A DNA stretch of 6,631 bases from an uncultured Collinsella sp. (GCA_905197585.1 CAJJZO010000100.1:1-6631); one strand, 5' to 3'. Shown: positions 1 to 6,215, numbered from the stretch's first letter. Numbers and translations: made by a program. Notes: generated by a model not told the origin, from the letters alone.

Positions 1-596
1 ATCTGTGCGTTTTGCTCGACCAGAAGCACCGTGGTGCCGGCCTTGTGCAGGTCCTCGACAATCTGGAAGATCTGTTCGATCAGAATCGGTGCCAGACCCA
101 TGGAAGGTTCGTCGAGCATAAGCAGTTTGGGGTTACTCATAAGGGCGCGCCCCATAACGAGCATCTGCTGCTCGCCACCTGAAAGGGTGCCGGCGACCTG
201 GCGACGACGTTCCTTCAGGCGCGGGAACTGCTCGTAGACGCGCTCCAGGCCCGGAGCAATTGTGGACTTGGGCTGTGTATAGGCGCCCATCTCCAGGTTC
301 TCCTCGACCGTCATCTGCAAAAAGGCGCGACGACCCTCGGGAACCTGAGCCAGGCCCTTACCAACCAGCTTATCAGCGGGCGTATGGGTAATGTCCTCGC
401 CCATAAACTTGATGGAGCCGGTCTTGGAGCGCAGCAGGCCCGAGACGGTCTTGAGCGTTGTGGACTTGCCGGCACCGTTGGCACCAATCAAGGCCACGAT
501 CTCGCCCTCGTTAACGTTAAAGGAGATGTCCTTGATGGCGTGGATGGCGCCGTACCAGACGTTGATGTTGTAGACGGAAAGCATCGGCTCTGCCAT
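1..596 (-). CDS. livF: LivF-type branched-chain amino acid ABC transporter ATPase (3' end cut by window)
   Basis: Cytoplasmic ATPase that, paired with LivG, powers branched-chain amino acid import. The window holds the first 198 codons; the C-terminus (about 35-40 residues in usual LivF proteins) lies beyond the left edge. Visible parts are Walker A GANGAGKST at residues 38-46, the LivF-typical Q-loop stretch with QVPEGRRAF at 84-92, the ABC signature LSGGEQQM at 138-145, Walker B LLMLDEPS at 158-165, and the start of the switch region, LLVEQN at 191-196. LivF proteins carry EQN here where most ABC ATPases have a histidine, so its absence is normal. The ATG follows the livG stop codon directly, with no base between (TAAATG), and an AAGGGGGAG ribosome site at 603-611 lies six bases upstream inside the end of livG. 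It is the last visible gene of the operon. The family call is firm; substrate is inferred from context. Confidence 0.95.
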   Translation of the reverse strand, partial: MAEPMLSVYNINVWYGAIHAIKDISFNVNEGEIVALIGANGAGKSTTLKTVSGLLRSKTGSIKFMGEDITHTPADKLVGKGLAQVPEGRRAFLQMTVEENLEMGAYTQPKSTIAPGLERVYEQFPRLKERRRQVAGTLSGGEQQMLVMGRALMSNPKLLMLDEPSMGLAPILIEQIFQIVEDLHKAGTTVLLVEQNAQ

Positions 597-1457
597 TTAG
601 TTCTCCCCCTTATCCTGCTTACCCAGATACGCCTCGATAACGGCGTCGTTGTTCTGGATTTCCTCCGCCGTACCCTTGGCGATAACCTTGCCAAAGTTAA
701 GCACGCAGATGCCCTCGCAAATGTTCATAACGAGCGACATATCATGCTCGATAAGCATGATGGCGATGCCGAAGGTGTCGCGAATCTTGACGATGTTCGC
801 CATGAGCTCTGCGGTCTCGGACGGGTTCATGCCGGCGGCAGGCTCGTCGAGCAGCAGCAGCTTGGGGTTAGTGGCAAGCGCGCGGACGATTTCCAGACGG
901 CGCTGAGCGCCGTAAGGAAGCGAGCCGGCCTGTTCATTTGCCAGGTGCTCCATGTCAAAAATGGACAGCAGCTCCATGGCGCGCTCGTGGGCGGCCTTCT
1001 CGTGCTTCCAATACGTCGGCAGGCGCAGCACGCCCTCAAAGCCGGAGTAGCGCTCCTGGTTGTGCAGGCCGACCTTAACGTTGTCCTCCACCGTCATGGT
1101 GTTGAACAGGCGAATGTTCTGGAACGTACGGGCAATACCCATGCGGTTGACCTGGTAGACCGACTTGCCCGAGGTGTCCTCACCATCGAGCAGGATGGTG
1201 CCGTGCGTAGGCTGGTACACCTTGGTGAGCAGGTTGAAGACCGTGGTCTTGCCGGCACCGTTGGGGCCGATGAGACCGGCGATCTCGGTCTTGCCGATGG
1301 TCAGGCTAAAGTCGTCGACTGCCTTAAGACCGCCGAACTCAATGCCCAGGTGGATGCACTCGAGCGCCGGGCGCTGGCCCAGGTCGCGGTCGGGAACGAT
1401 GGCGCCAGAAGGATACGGGACCATCTTGCCCTTGTTGAACTCAAACTTACTGGGCAT
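597..1457 (-). CDS. livG: LivG-type branched-chain amino acid ABC transporter ATPase
   Basis: Cytoplasmic ATPase partner of LivF, 286 residues from the chosen start. Walker A GPNGAGKTT is at residues 64-72, the Q-loop ARTFQNIRLF at 109-118, the LivG-style signature LPYGAQRRLEI at 180-190 (the family commonly has this degenerate form rather than LSGGQ), Walker B LLLLDEPAAGMNP at 200-212, and the switch histidine in IEHDMS at 236-241. The usual LivG opening (LGIEFGGLKAVDD) begins only near residue 37, so there is an extra hydrophilic N-terminal segment of about 30 residues. The start at 1457 is preferred because a full AAGGAGGTG ribosome site sits seven bases upstream; an in-frame ATG at 1484 has no such site. 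A later ATG at codon 12 would remove part of the extension but has only a weak site. The gene overlaps the end of livM by 11 bases and abuts livF, which implies translational coupling. Confidence 0.96.
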   Translation of the reverse strand: MPSKFEFNKGKMVPYPSGAIVPDRDLGQRPALECIHLGIEFGGLKAVDDFSLTIGKTEIAGLIGPNGAGKTTVFNLLTKVYQPTHGTILLDGEDTSGKSVYQVNRMGIARTFQNIRLFNTMTVEDNVKVGLHNQERYSGFEGVLRLPTYWKHEKAAHERAMELLSIFDMEHLANEQAGSLPYGAQRRLEIVRALATNPKLLLLDEPAAGMNPSETAELMANIVKIRDTFGIAIMLIEHDMSLVMNICEGICVLNFGKVIAKGTAEEIQNNDAVIEAYLGKQDKGEN

Positions 1458-2526
1458 CGGCTGCCACCTCCTTCTTGGAAGCAAAGCGATCCTTAATGCG
1501 TGCGAAGAACGCCTTGAGCTGTGGGTTGTTGGTAAAGACCATGACCAGAATCAACACGATGGCGTAGATGAGCATGCGGTAGTCCGAGAACTGACGGAGC
1601 AGCTCGGGGAGCACCGTGAGCAGCGCCGCGGCGATAACGGAGCCGCGCATGTTGCCCAGGCCGCCCAGGACCACGAACACCAGAATGAGAATGGACGTAT
1701 TGAAGTCGAACTTAGTGGCGGAAAGCTGCGAGAAGTTACCGCCGAACAGAGCTCCGGCAGCACCGGCGAGGGCAGCGGAAACCACGAAGGCGATCATGCG
1801 GTACTGGGTGACGGAGATGCCCACAGACTCGGCAGCGATCTTGTTGTCGCGCACGGCAATAATGGCACGACCGGTACGGCTGCGAACCAGGTTGAGCACA
1901 ATCACGAGCGCGACCATAACCAGGATTGCGCCGGCAAGGAAGGTCGAATAGGTCGACACGCCCGATGCACCCTGCGCGCCCTTGATGATGGCGGTGCCGT
2001 CCTCGAGCAGGTGCAGGTCGTCGATCGTAGAGTTGCCCGTGATGTTAAAGATCACATGCAGGCCGCGGGAATCGACGCCCACAATGAGGCAGGTGACGAC
2101 CTCTTTGATAATCTCGCCAAAAGCCAGGGTCACGATGGCCAGATAGTCGCCGCTCAGGCGCAGGACCGGGATACCGATCAAGAAGCCCAAGATGGCAGCG
2201 GCGATAGCGCCGACCACAATGCTGATGATCAGACGCATCGGATCAGACGGAACGGTGCTCTCCAGCGCGACGGCAGTGACGATGCCCGTATAGGCACCGA
2301 CGCTCATAAAGCCCGCGTGGCCCAGCGACAAGTCGCCCGCGATGCCGACGACGAGGTTAAGGGAGATGGCCATGACGATATAGGCCGTGATGGGAACCAG
2401 CTGACCGGCGATCATGCGCGGGATCATGTGGTTAGACTGCATAAAGAACACGATGGCGAACGCCACAAGGCACATGGCGTACGTAACAAAGTCGTGACGC
2501 GTCTGCTTGTCTTTAAGAAACTTCAT
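1447..2526 (-). CDS. livM: LivM-type branched-chain amino acid ABC transporter permease
   Basis: Integral membrane subunit that with LivH forms the translocation channel; 359 residues from the ATG at 2526. The protein is mostly hydrophobic segments. Family landmarks are GDLSLGHAGFMSVGAY at residues 64-79, PVLRLSGDYLAIVTLAFGEI at 120-139, the cytoplasmic ATPase-coupling loop RTGRAIIAVRDNKIAAESVG at 217-236 and GGLGNMRGS at 288-296. Residues about 152-192 form a mainly polar stretch between membrane segments, which appears longer than in E. coli-type LivM. The C-terminus is basic then acidic (RIKDRFASKKEVAADAQ). Two starts are possible: GTG at 2535, directly after the livH stop, and ATG at 2526. 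I chose the ATG because AGGTGAG (2531-2537) lies four bases upstream; AGAAGG upstream of the GTG is also reasonable, so the start is uncertain by three codons. It overlaps livG by 11 bases. Confidence 0.94.
   Translation of the reverse strand: MKFLKDKQTRHDFVTYAMCLVAFAIVFFMQSNHMIPRMIAGQLVPITAYIVMAISLNLVVGIAGDLSLGHAGFMSVGAYTGIVTAVALESTVPSDPMRLIISIVVGAIAAAILGFLIGIPVLRLSGDYLAIVTLAFGEIIKEVVTCLIVGVDSRGLHVIFNITGNSTIDDLHLLEDGTAIIKGAQGASGVSTYSTFLAGAILVMVALVIVLNLVRSRTGRAIIAVRDNKIAAESVGISVTQYRMIAFVVSAALAGAAGALFGGNFSQLSATKFDFNTSILILVFVVLGGLGNMRGSVIAAALLTVLPELLRQFSDYRMLIYAIVLILVMVFTNNPQLKAFFARIKDRFASKKEVAADAQ
1465..1473 (-). promoter_or_regulatory. Strong Shine-Dalgarno site of livG
   Basis: Minus-strand AAGGAGGTG, complementary over nine bases to the usual 3' end of bacterial 16S rRNA, placed seven bases before the ATG at 1457. 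It lies inside the last codons of livM (encoding KKEV), so the livM C-terminus doubles as the livG ribosome site. This decides the livG start in favour of 1457 over 1484. Confidence 0.85.
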
Positions 2527-2535
2527 ACCGCTCAC

Positions 2536-3417
2536 CTACACCTTCTCGGGGACGTACTTGCCCAAGAGGCCGGCAGGCTTGACGAGCAGGACGATGATCA
2601 AAACACCAAAGACGATGGAGTTGGCAAGGCTCGTGGAAATGTAAGCCTGCGCCATCGCCTCGATGATGCCGATGAGAATGCCGCCGACAAAGGCACCAGG
2701 AATGGAGCCGATGCCGCCGAAAACGGCAGCGTCGAAGGCCTTGATGCCAGGCATGGCGCCCGTCGTGGGCTGCAGCACCGGCGAGTAGGAGCACAGGAGC
2801 ACGCCGGCGATGGCGGCAAGTGCCGAGCCGATAGCGAACGTCATCGAGATGGTGCGGTTGACGTTGATGCCCATGAGCTGAGCGGCGGCCTTGTCCTCGG
2901 ACACGGCGCGCATGGCCTTGCCCATCTTGGTCTTACCTGTAAAGAACATCAGGCCGGCCATGATAACCAGGCAGGCGACGATGGTGACGAGCGAGACGGC
3001 GCTTACGTTAAACTTGGCCAAGAACTCCGGCACCGGAAAGGTGACGAGCGAAGTGAAATTCTTGGGCGTGGCGCCCCACAGAAGCTGCGCGGCGTTCTGC
3101 AGGAAGTAAGACACGCCGATGGCCGTGATCAGAACGGCCAGCGGGCCCGCCTGGCGCAGCGGCTTATAGGCCAAACCCTCAATGAGAACACCGAGAACCG
3201 TGCAGACCACACAAGAGAGAACTACAGATGCCCAGCCTGGGAGGCCGAGATACGACGTGGCGCAGAACGAGACATAGGCACCGACCATGATGACGTCGCC
3301 GTGAGCGAAGTTGAGCATCTTGGCGATACCGTAGACCATGGTGTAGCCCAACGCGATGATGGCGTAGACGCTGCCCATGGACAGGCCGTTGACCAGGTAT
3401 TGGATAAAGACCGTCAT
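2536..3417 (-). CDS. livH: LivH-type branched-chain amino acid ABC transporter permease
   Basis: Integral membrane partner of LivM; 293 residues, close to the usual LivH length of about 290-310. Landmarks are LGYTMVYGIAKMLNFAHGD at residues 23-41 (the family's most conserved block), YKPLR at 84-88, LITAIGVSYFLQN at 96-108, the ATPase-coupling loop TKMGKAMRAVSEDKAAAQLM at 163-182, and KAFDAAVFGGIGSIPGA at 226-242. It has about eight hydrophobic segments. An upstream in-frame ATG at 3510 falls within the intergenic hairpin and has no ribosome site; another at 3426 touches its ribosome site with no spacer. The ATG at 3417 has AAAGGGGG nine bases upstream and gives the normal family N-terminus. 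The TAG stop is followed at once by the possible GTG start of livM. The gene lies 139 bases downstream of livJ copy 1, with two hairpins between them. Confidence 0.95.
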   Translation of the reverse strand: MTVFIQYLVNGLSMGSVYAIIALGYTMVYGIAKMLNFAHGDVIMVGAYVSFCATSYLGLPGWASVVLSCVVCTVLGVLIEGLAYKPLRQAGPLAVLITAIGVSYFLQNAAQLLWGATPKNFTSLVTFPVPEFLAKFNVSAVSLVTIVACLVIMAGLMFFTGKTKMGKAMRAVSEDKAAAQLMGINVNRTISMTFAIGSALAAIAGVLLCSYSPVLQPTTGAMPGIKAFDAAVFGGIGSIPGAFVGGILIGIIEAMAQAYISTSLANSIVFGVLIIVLLVKPAGLLGKYVPEKV

Positions 3418-3426
3418 GTTCCACAT

Positions 3427-3434
3427 CCCCCTTT
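3427..3434 (-). promoter_or_regulatory. Shine-Dalgarno site of livH
   Basis: Minus-strand AAAGGGGG. It ends directly against an ATG at 3426, which is too close for initiation, and nine bases before the ATG at 3417, which is workable. This supports 3417 as the livH start. A nearly identical word, AAAAGGGGG, precedes livJ copy 2 at 6188-6196. Confidence 0.7.
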
Positions 3435-3463
3435 CGAATAGGTTTCCAGTTGATGTATGAAAC

Positions 3464-3483
3464 AGGGACGTTACACTGTCCCT
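3464..3483 (-). other. Small hairpin in the livJ-livH intergenic RNA
   Basis: AGGGAC and GTCCCT form a six-pair stem around an eight-base loop (perfect inverted repeat at 3464-3469 and 3478-3483). It is the second of two hairpins met by RNA polymerase between livJ copy 1 and livH, about 30 bases before the livH ribosome site. There is no U-run after it, so a simple terminator is unlikely. Its function is unknown; a minor RNA structure or a protein-binding palindrome are both possible. Confidence 0.45.
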
Positions 3484-3493
3484 AGATACCAAG

Positions 3494-3525
3494 CAAGCAG
3501 GGAAGGCCAAAACCTCCCCTGCTTG
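3494..3525 (-). other. Strong intergenic hairpin between livJ copy 1 and livH (possible attenuator or 3'-end stabiliser)
   Basis: In the minus-strand RNA, 13 consecutive pairs form between 3513-3525 and 3494-3506, including one G-U pair (positions 3516 and 3503), with loop UUUUGG. The same DNA read on the plus strand has an A-C mismatch at that site, so the structure suits leftward transcription from livJ. The following bases (CUUGGUAUCUAG) contain no U-run, so it does not look like a full intrinsic terminator. Stable hairpins between a binding-protein gene and its permease genes are known in other ABC operons (for example the malE-malF intergenic region of E. coli), where they raise binding-protein mRNA relative to permease mRNA. 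The same role here is inference. Confidence 0.6.
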
Positions 3526-3556
3526 GGATCAAAACCGCTCTATGTAAGGCGGCCAA

Positions 3557-4744
3557 TTAGGCCTGTACGTACTTGCCGTCGGTGATGACGTACGCCGTGG
3601 GCTCCTTCTGGACCTGGCCCTTATCGTTCCAGGTGAGCTTGCCGGTCAGACCGTCAACGGTAATCTTGAGCATAGCCTTCGACAGCTTCTCGGCGGCCTC
3701 GGTCGGATCGGCGTCGGCTCCAAGACCGGCCTCCTTGAGGGCCTCGGCCACCGCGTGCACGCCGTCGTAGGCGTCGGCGGCAAACTGGTCGGGGGTATCG
3801 CCGTACTTATCCTTGTAAGCGTTAACGAAGTCGGCGTTCTTCTCGTCGTCGGCGGAGAACGGGGTCATGAGCAGCAGGCCCTCGGCAAGAGAGGTATCGA
3901 AGCCCTCAACGCCCAGGATGCCGTCCATGCCGTCGCAGCCCATCATCTTGACGTCGTAGCCCATGTCCTTGGCGTTCTTGAGCAGGACGGACGCCGGCGT
4001 GTAGTAGATCGGCGCAAAGATCATGGTGGCGCCGGCCTGCTTGGCCTTGGTCAGCTGGTTGGTAAAGCTCGTAGCGGAGTCGTCCTTAAAGGTCTCCTCG
4101 TCAACAATCTCGAGCTTGGACTCAGCGGCCTGGGCCTTAAAAGAATCTGCGATGCCCGAAGAATAGGCGTCGCCGGAGTTATAGAACAGCACGAACTTCT
4201 CGTCCGCATACTTCTGCGCCAGGAACTTGGCAGCGTTGACACCCTGGTTGGGGTCGGTGAAGCAAACCTGGAAGACGCAATCCTTGCCGTCGGTGACGTC
4301 CTCGGAGGACGCGGACGGGGTGATCATGAACGTCTTGGGGTCGTTACCGCACTCGGCGGCAACGGCAACCGACGCACCCGTGGTGGTCGGACCGACGAGG
4401 GCCTCCATGCCCCAGTCGAGCAGGCTGTTGAAGGCGTTGACGGCCTTCTCGCCATCGGCCTGGTCATCCTCGGCCTTGCTGGCAAGCGGCAACTCCTTGG
4501 TCGAGAAATCCTTGCAGCCAAGCTCGACACCCTGGGTAACGGACTTGCCGTAGGACGCGTTGGCGCCGGTCAGCGGGCCGATGGTACCGATCTTAAACGA
4601 AGCGTCGCTCGAAGCGGAACCGCTGTCGCCGCCGTTGGAGGAGCAACCAGCTAGAATGGACATCGCCCCCAGACCTGCTGCGCTCGCGATAACGCTCCTG
4701 CGATTCATAACAGGGTTCAATGACTTACCGGTGAGGCTCGACAT
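3557..4744 (-). CDS. livJ: Branched-chain amino acid ABC transporter substrate-binding lipoprotein, copy 1 (LivJ/LivK family)
   Basis: Extracellular lipid-anchored receptor (periplasmic-binding-protein type I fold, Leu/Ile/Val-binding family), 395 residues. The N-terminus has a twin arginine at 15-16 (NRRSVIA), a hydrophobic stretch and the lipobox LAGC with Cys34, so it is probably processed at Cys34 after Tat or Sec export. A Gly/Ser linker (35-49) precedes the first domain, opening FKIGTIGPLTG at 50-60. Likely ligand-site segments by analogy with E. coli LivJ are VGPTTTG (117-123), TPSAS (142-146), SGDAYSSG (190-197), FAPIYYTPAS (243-252) and GCDG (269-272), with Asp271 where E. coli has Glu. 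The end, LTWNDKGQV (370-378), is typical. Start at 4744 is backed by AGGAG (4751-4755) six bases upstream; the ATG at 4708 has no such site. It is a paralog of the gene at 5016-6182. Exact ligand (Leu, Ile, Val or another amino acid) cannot be read from sequence. Confidence 0.93.
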   Translation of the reverse strand: MSSLTGKSLNPVMNRRSVIASAAGLGAMSILAGCSSNGGDSGSASSDASFKIGTIGPLTGANASYGKSVTQGVELGCKDFSTKELPLASKAEDDQADGEKAVNAFNSLLDWGMEALVGPTTTGASVAVAAECGNDPKTFMITPSASSEDVTDGKDCVFQVCFTDPNQGVNAAKFLAQKYADEKFVLFYNSGDAYSSGIADSFKAQAAESKLEIVDEETFKDDSATSFTNQLTKAKQAGATMIFAPIYYTPASVLLKNAKDMGYDVKMMGCDGMDGILGVEGFDTSLAEGLLLMTPFSADDEKNADFVNAYKDKYGDTPDQFAADAYDGVHAVAEALKEAGLGADADPTEAAEKLSKAMLKITVDGLTGKLTWNDKGQVQKEPTAYVITDGKYVQA

Positions 4745-5015
4745 GCGGCTCTCCTCTCAAATCTCGTCGGGTTTCGGTTACCCGACAGGCCATCCTTCGC
4801 CGTGTTCGGCGTTCGCAAAATACTAGACGCTTTAGTTAAGGAAAGTGGCGATTATTTCAACTTTTCTTTGGATTTGTTCATTTATCCATAGTTCTGCGTA
4901 TTTCTATTACTTTATGCAGTAATGCCACTTTATTGTGTGAAAGTAATGTTTCCGTTCTGTTACAGGCGTCCCTGCCCTGAATAAAACGGCCTCACCGGTC
5001 GCGCTTTATGCGCAC
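4745..5015 (-). promoter_or_regulatory. Intergenic region between the two binding-protein genes, with likely promoter for livJ copy 1 and downstream operon
   Basis: This 271-base gap has a markedly AT-rich core (about 4817-4965) inside a GC-rich locus, as expected of a promoter. A possible minus-strand sigma-70-type pair is TGAACA (4880-4875) and AATAAT (4856-4851) with an 18-base spacer, giving a leader of about 100 bases; TAGTAT at 4825-4820 is another -10 candidate. Neither is certain. Two inverted repeats lie here: ATTACT/AGTAAT at 4906-4911 and 4918-4923, and AAAGTGGC/GCCACTTT at 4842-4849 and 4924-4931. AGTAATG recurs at 4942-4948. These are operator candidates only. Just after the copy 2 stop, small GC hairpins precede UUUUAUU (about 4979-4985 on the minus strand); the stem is too weak to call a terminator, so readthrough from copy 2 is possible. 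Confidence 0.5.
4766..4786 (-). other. 5' UTR hairpin ahead of livJ copy 1
   Basis: A perfect seven-pair stem, GTCGGGT (RNA 5' arm, 4786-4780) with ACCCGAC (4772-4766), closes a seven-base loop, AACCGAA. It ends 11 bases before the livJ ribosome site (AGGAG at 4751-4755) and does not cover it. It could protect the 5' end of the mRNA or be a regulator target; there is no U-run, so it is not an evident terminator. Copy 2 has a comparable but unrelated hairpin at the same relative place. Confidence 0.5.
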
Positions 5016-6182
5016 TTAGGCGGCGATGTACTTGCCGTCCTGGATCACATAGGCCGTAGCAGGCTTTTCGACCTGACCTTCGTCATTCCACGTCAGCTCG
5101 CCTGTCAGGCCCTCGATCTTGATCTTGCGCATGGCCTTGGCAAGGTCGCCGGCAATGTCGGCACCGTCGGCCGAAATGTCAATCCCCGCCCTATCGATAG
5201 CCTCGGCGATGGCGTGGACGCAATCGTAAGCGTCGGCGGCAAACTGGTTGGGCGTCTCGTCGTAGGCATCCTTATAGGCCTTGACGAAGTCGGCATTCTT
5301 CTCATCGTCGGCGGAAAACGGGGTCATGAGCAGTACGCCCTCGGCAAGAGAGGTATCGAAGCCCTCCACAGAGAGCAGGCCGTCCATGCCGTCGGTACCC
5401 ATGAGCGTCATGTCGTAGCCCATGTCCTTGGCGTTCTTGAGCAAAACGGACGCCGGCGTGTAGTAGATCGGCGCAAAGATGAGCGTGGCGCCGGCCTCCT
5501 TGGCCTTGGTGAGCTGGTTGGTAAAGCTCGTGGAGGAATCGTCCTTAAAGGTCTCGGTATCGACGATATCAAGTTTGGACTCCTTGGCCTGCTCGGCAAA
5601 GGCATCGGCAACACCCGAGCTGTACGTATCGCCGGAGTTGTAGAACAGGGCGATCTTGGCATCCGCGTACTTCTCGGCCAAGAACTTTGCGGCGCTGGCG
5701 CCCATGGTGGGATCGGTGAAGCAAACCTGGAAAACCGTGGTCTTATCCTTGGTAACGTCGAGCGACGAGGCCGAAGGCGTGACCATGAGCATATCGTCGG
5801 CGATCTCGCCCGAGACAGCGACGGCGGCACCGGTGGTGACGGGGCCGACGAGCGCCTGCATGCCCCAGTCGCACAAGGTATTGAAGGCGTTGATGGCCTT
5901 CTCGCCGTCAGCGACGTCGTCCTCAGACTTAAGCGAGAGTTTGAGGTCCTTGGTCGAAAAATCCTTGGCGGCGAGCTTGGCACCCTTCTCGGCCGAAACG
6001 CCATAGGTTGCCGCGGCGCCGGTCAGAGGGCCGATGACACCGATCTTGAAGGTCTTGCCGTCATCGGCGGAGCCGCCGTCCGAGCCACCCGACGAGCAAC
6101 CAGCGAGTGCCGCGGTGCTACCGAACGCCGCGGCGCCAGCCAAGAAACTCCTGCGGTTAAGTACGTTGTTGATGCTAAACAT
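5016..6182 (-). CDS. Branched-chain amino acid ABC transporter substrate-binding lipoprotein, copy 2 (LivJ/LivK family)
   Basis: Second Liv-type receptor, 388 residues, first gene of the leftward block. Its signal has a good Tat-like motif, NRRSFLAG at residues 9-16, a hydrophobic stretch and the lipobox LAGC with Cys29, followed by a Gly/Ser/Asp linker. The mature part opens FKIGVIGPLTG at 45-55 and carries VGPVTTG (112-118), TPSAS (135-139), SGDTYSSG (183-190), FAPIYYTPAS (236-245), GTDG (262-265) and LTWNDEGQV (363-371). It aligns with copy 1 over the whole mature part, with a two-residue deletion just before TPSAS and Thr263 in place of Cys270 of copy 1 beside the likely ligand-contacting Asp. 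Start at 6182 is chosen because AAAAGGGGG (6188-6196) lies five bases upstream and the signal peptide begins naturally; the in-frame ATG at 6248 adds a stretch unlike any signal. It probably shares the downstream LivHMGF complex, perhaps with a different ligand preference. Confidence 0.93.
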   Translation of the reverse strand: MFSINNVLNRRSFLAGAAAFGSTAALAGCSSGGSDGGSADDGKTFKIGVIGPLTGAAATYGVSAEKGAKLAAKDFSTKDLKLSLKSEDDVADGEKAINAFNTLCDWGMQALVGPVTTGAAVAVSGEIADDMLMVTPSASSLDVTKDKTTVFQVCFTDPTMGASAAKFLAEKYADAKIALFYNSGDTYSSGVADAFAEQAKESKLDIVDTETFKDDSSTSFTNQLTKAKEAGATLIFAPIYYTPASVLLKNAKDMGYDMTLMGTDGMDGLLSVEGFDTSLAEGVLLMTPFSADDEKNADFVKAYKDAYDETPNQFAADAYDCVHAIAEAIDRAGIDISADGADIAGDLAKAMRKIKIEGLTGELTWNDEGQVEKPATAYVIQDGKYIAA

Positions 6183-6200
6183 GGTGTCCCCCTTTTCGCT

Positions 6201-6215
6201 GGCCGCGGTGCGGCC
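6201..6215 (-). other. Compact GC hairpin in the 5' UTR of livJ copy 2
   Basis: GGCCGC and GCGGCC form a perfect six-pair all-GC stem with a three-base loop, four bases upstream of the ribosome site AAAAGGGGG (6188-6196). Its closeness to the ribosome site could influence initiation or mRNA stability. No terminator U-run follows. Function is inferred only. Confidence 0.45.

Noticed and set aside
384..1496. 370-codon plus-strand open frame
   Set aside because: Antisense shadow of livF and livG, with no ribosome site or recognisable motif.
1165..3441. 758-codon open frame on the plus strand, rich in His, Asp, Gln and Arg
   Set aside because: It lies fully antisense to livG, livM and livH, which have clear family motifs. 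Its composition is what the complement of GC-rich hydrophobic codons gives, and it shows no recognisable domain.
3494..3525. Reading the 13-pair hairpin as an intrinsic terminator
   Set aside because: No U-run follows on either strand, and the permease genes downstream need transcription from upstream as no clear promoter is seen in the gap.
4961..5015. Possible intrinsic terminator after livJ copy 2
   Set aside because: A short U-rich run follows GC-rich sequence, but the best stems are only three to five pairs, so I did not call a terminator.
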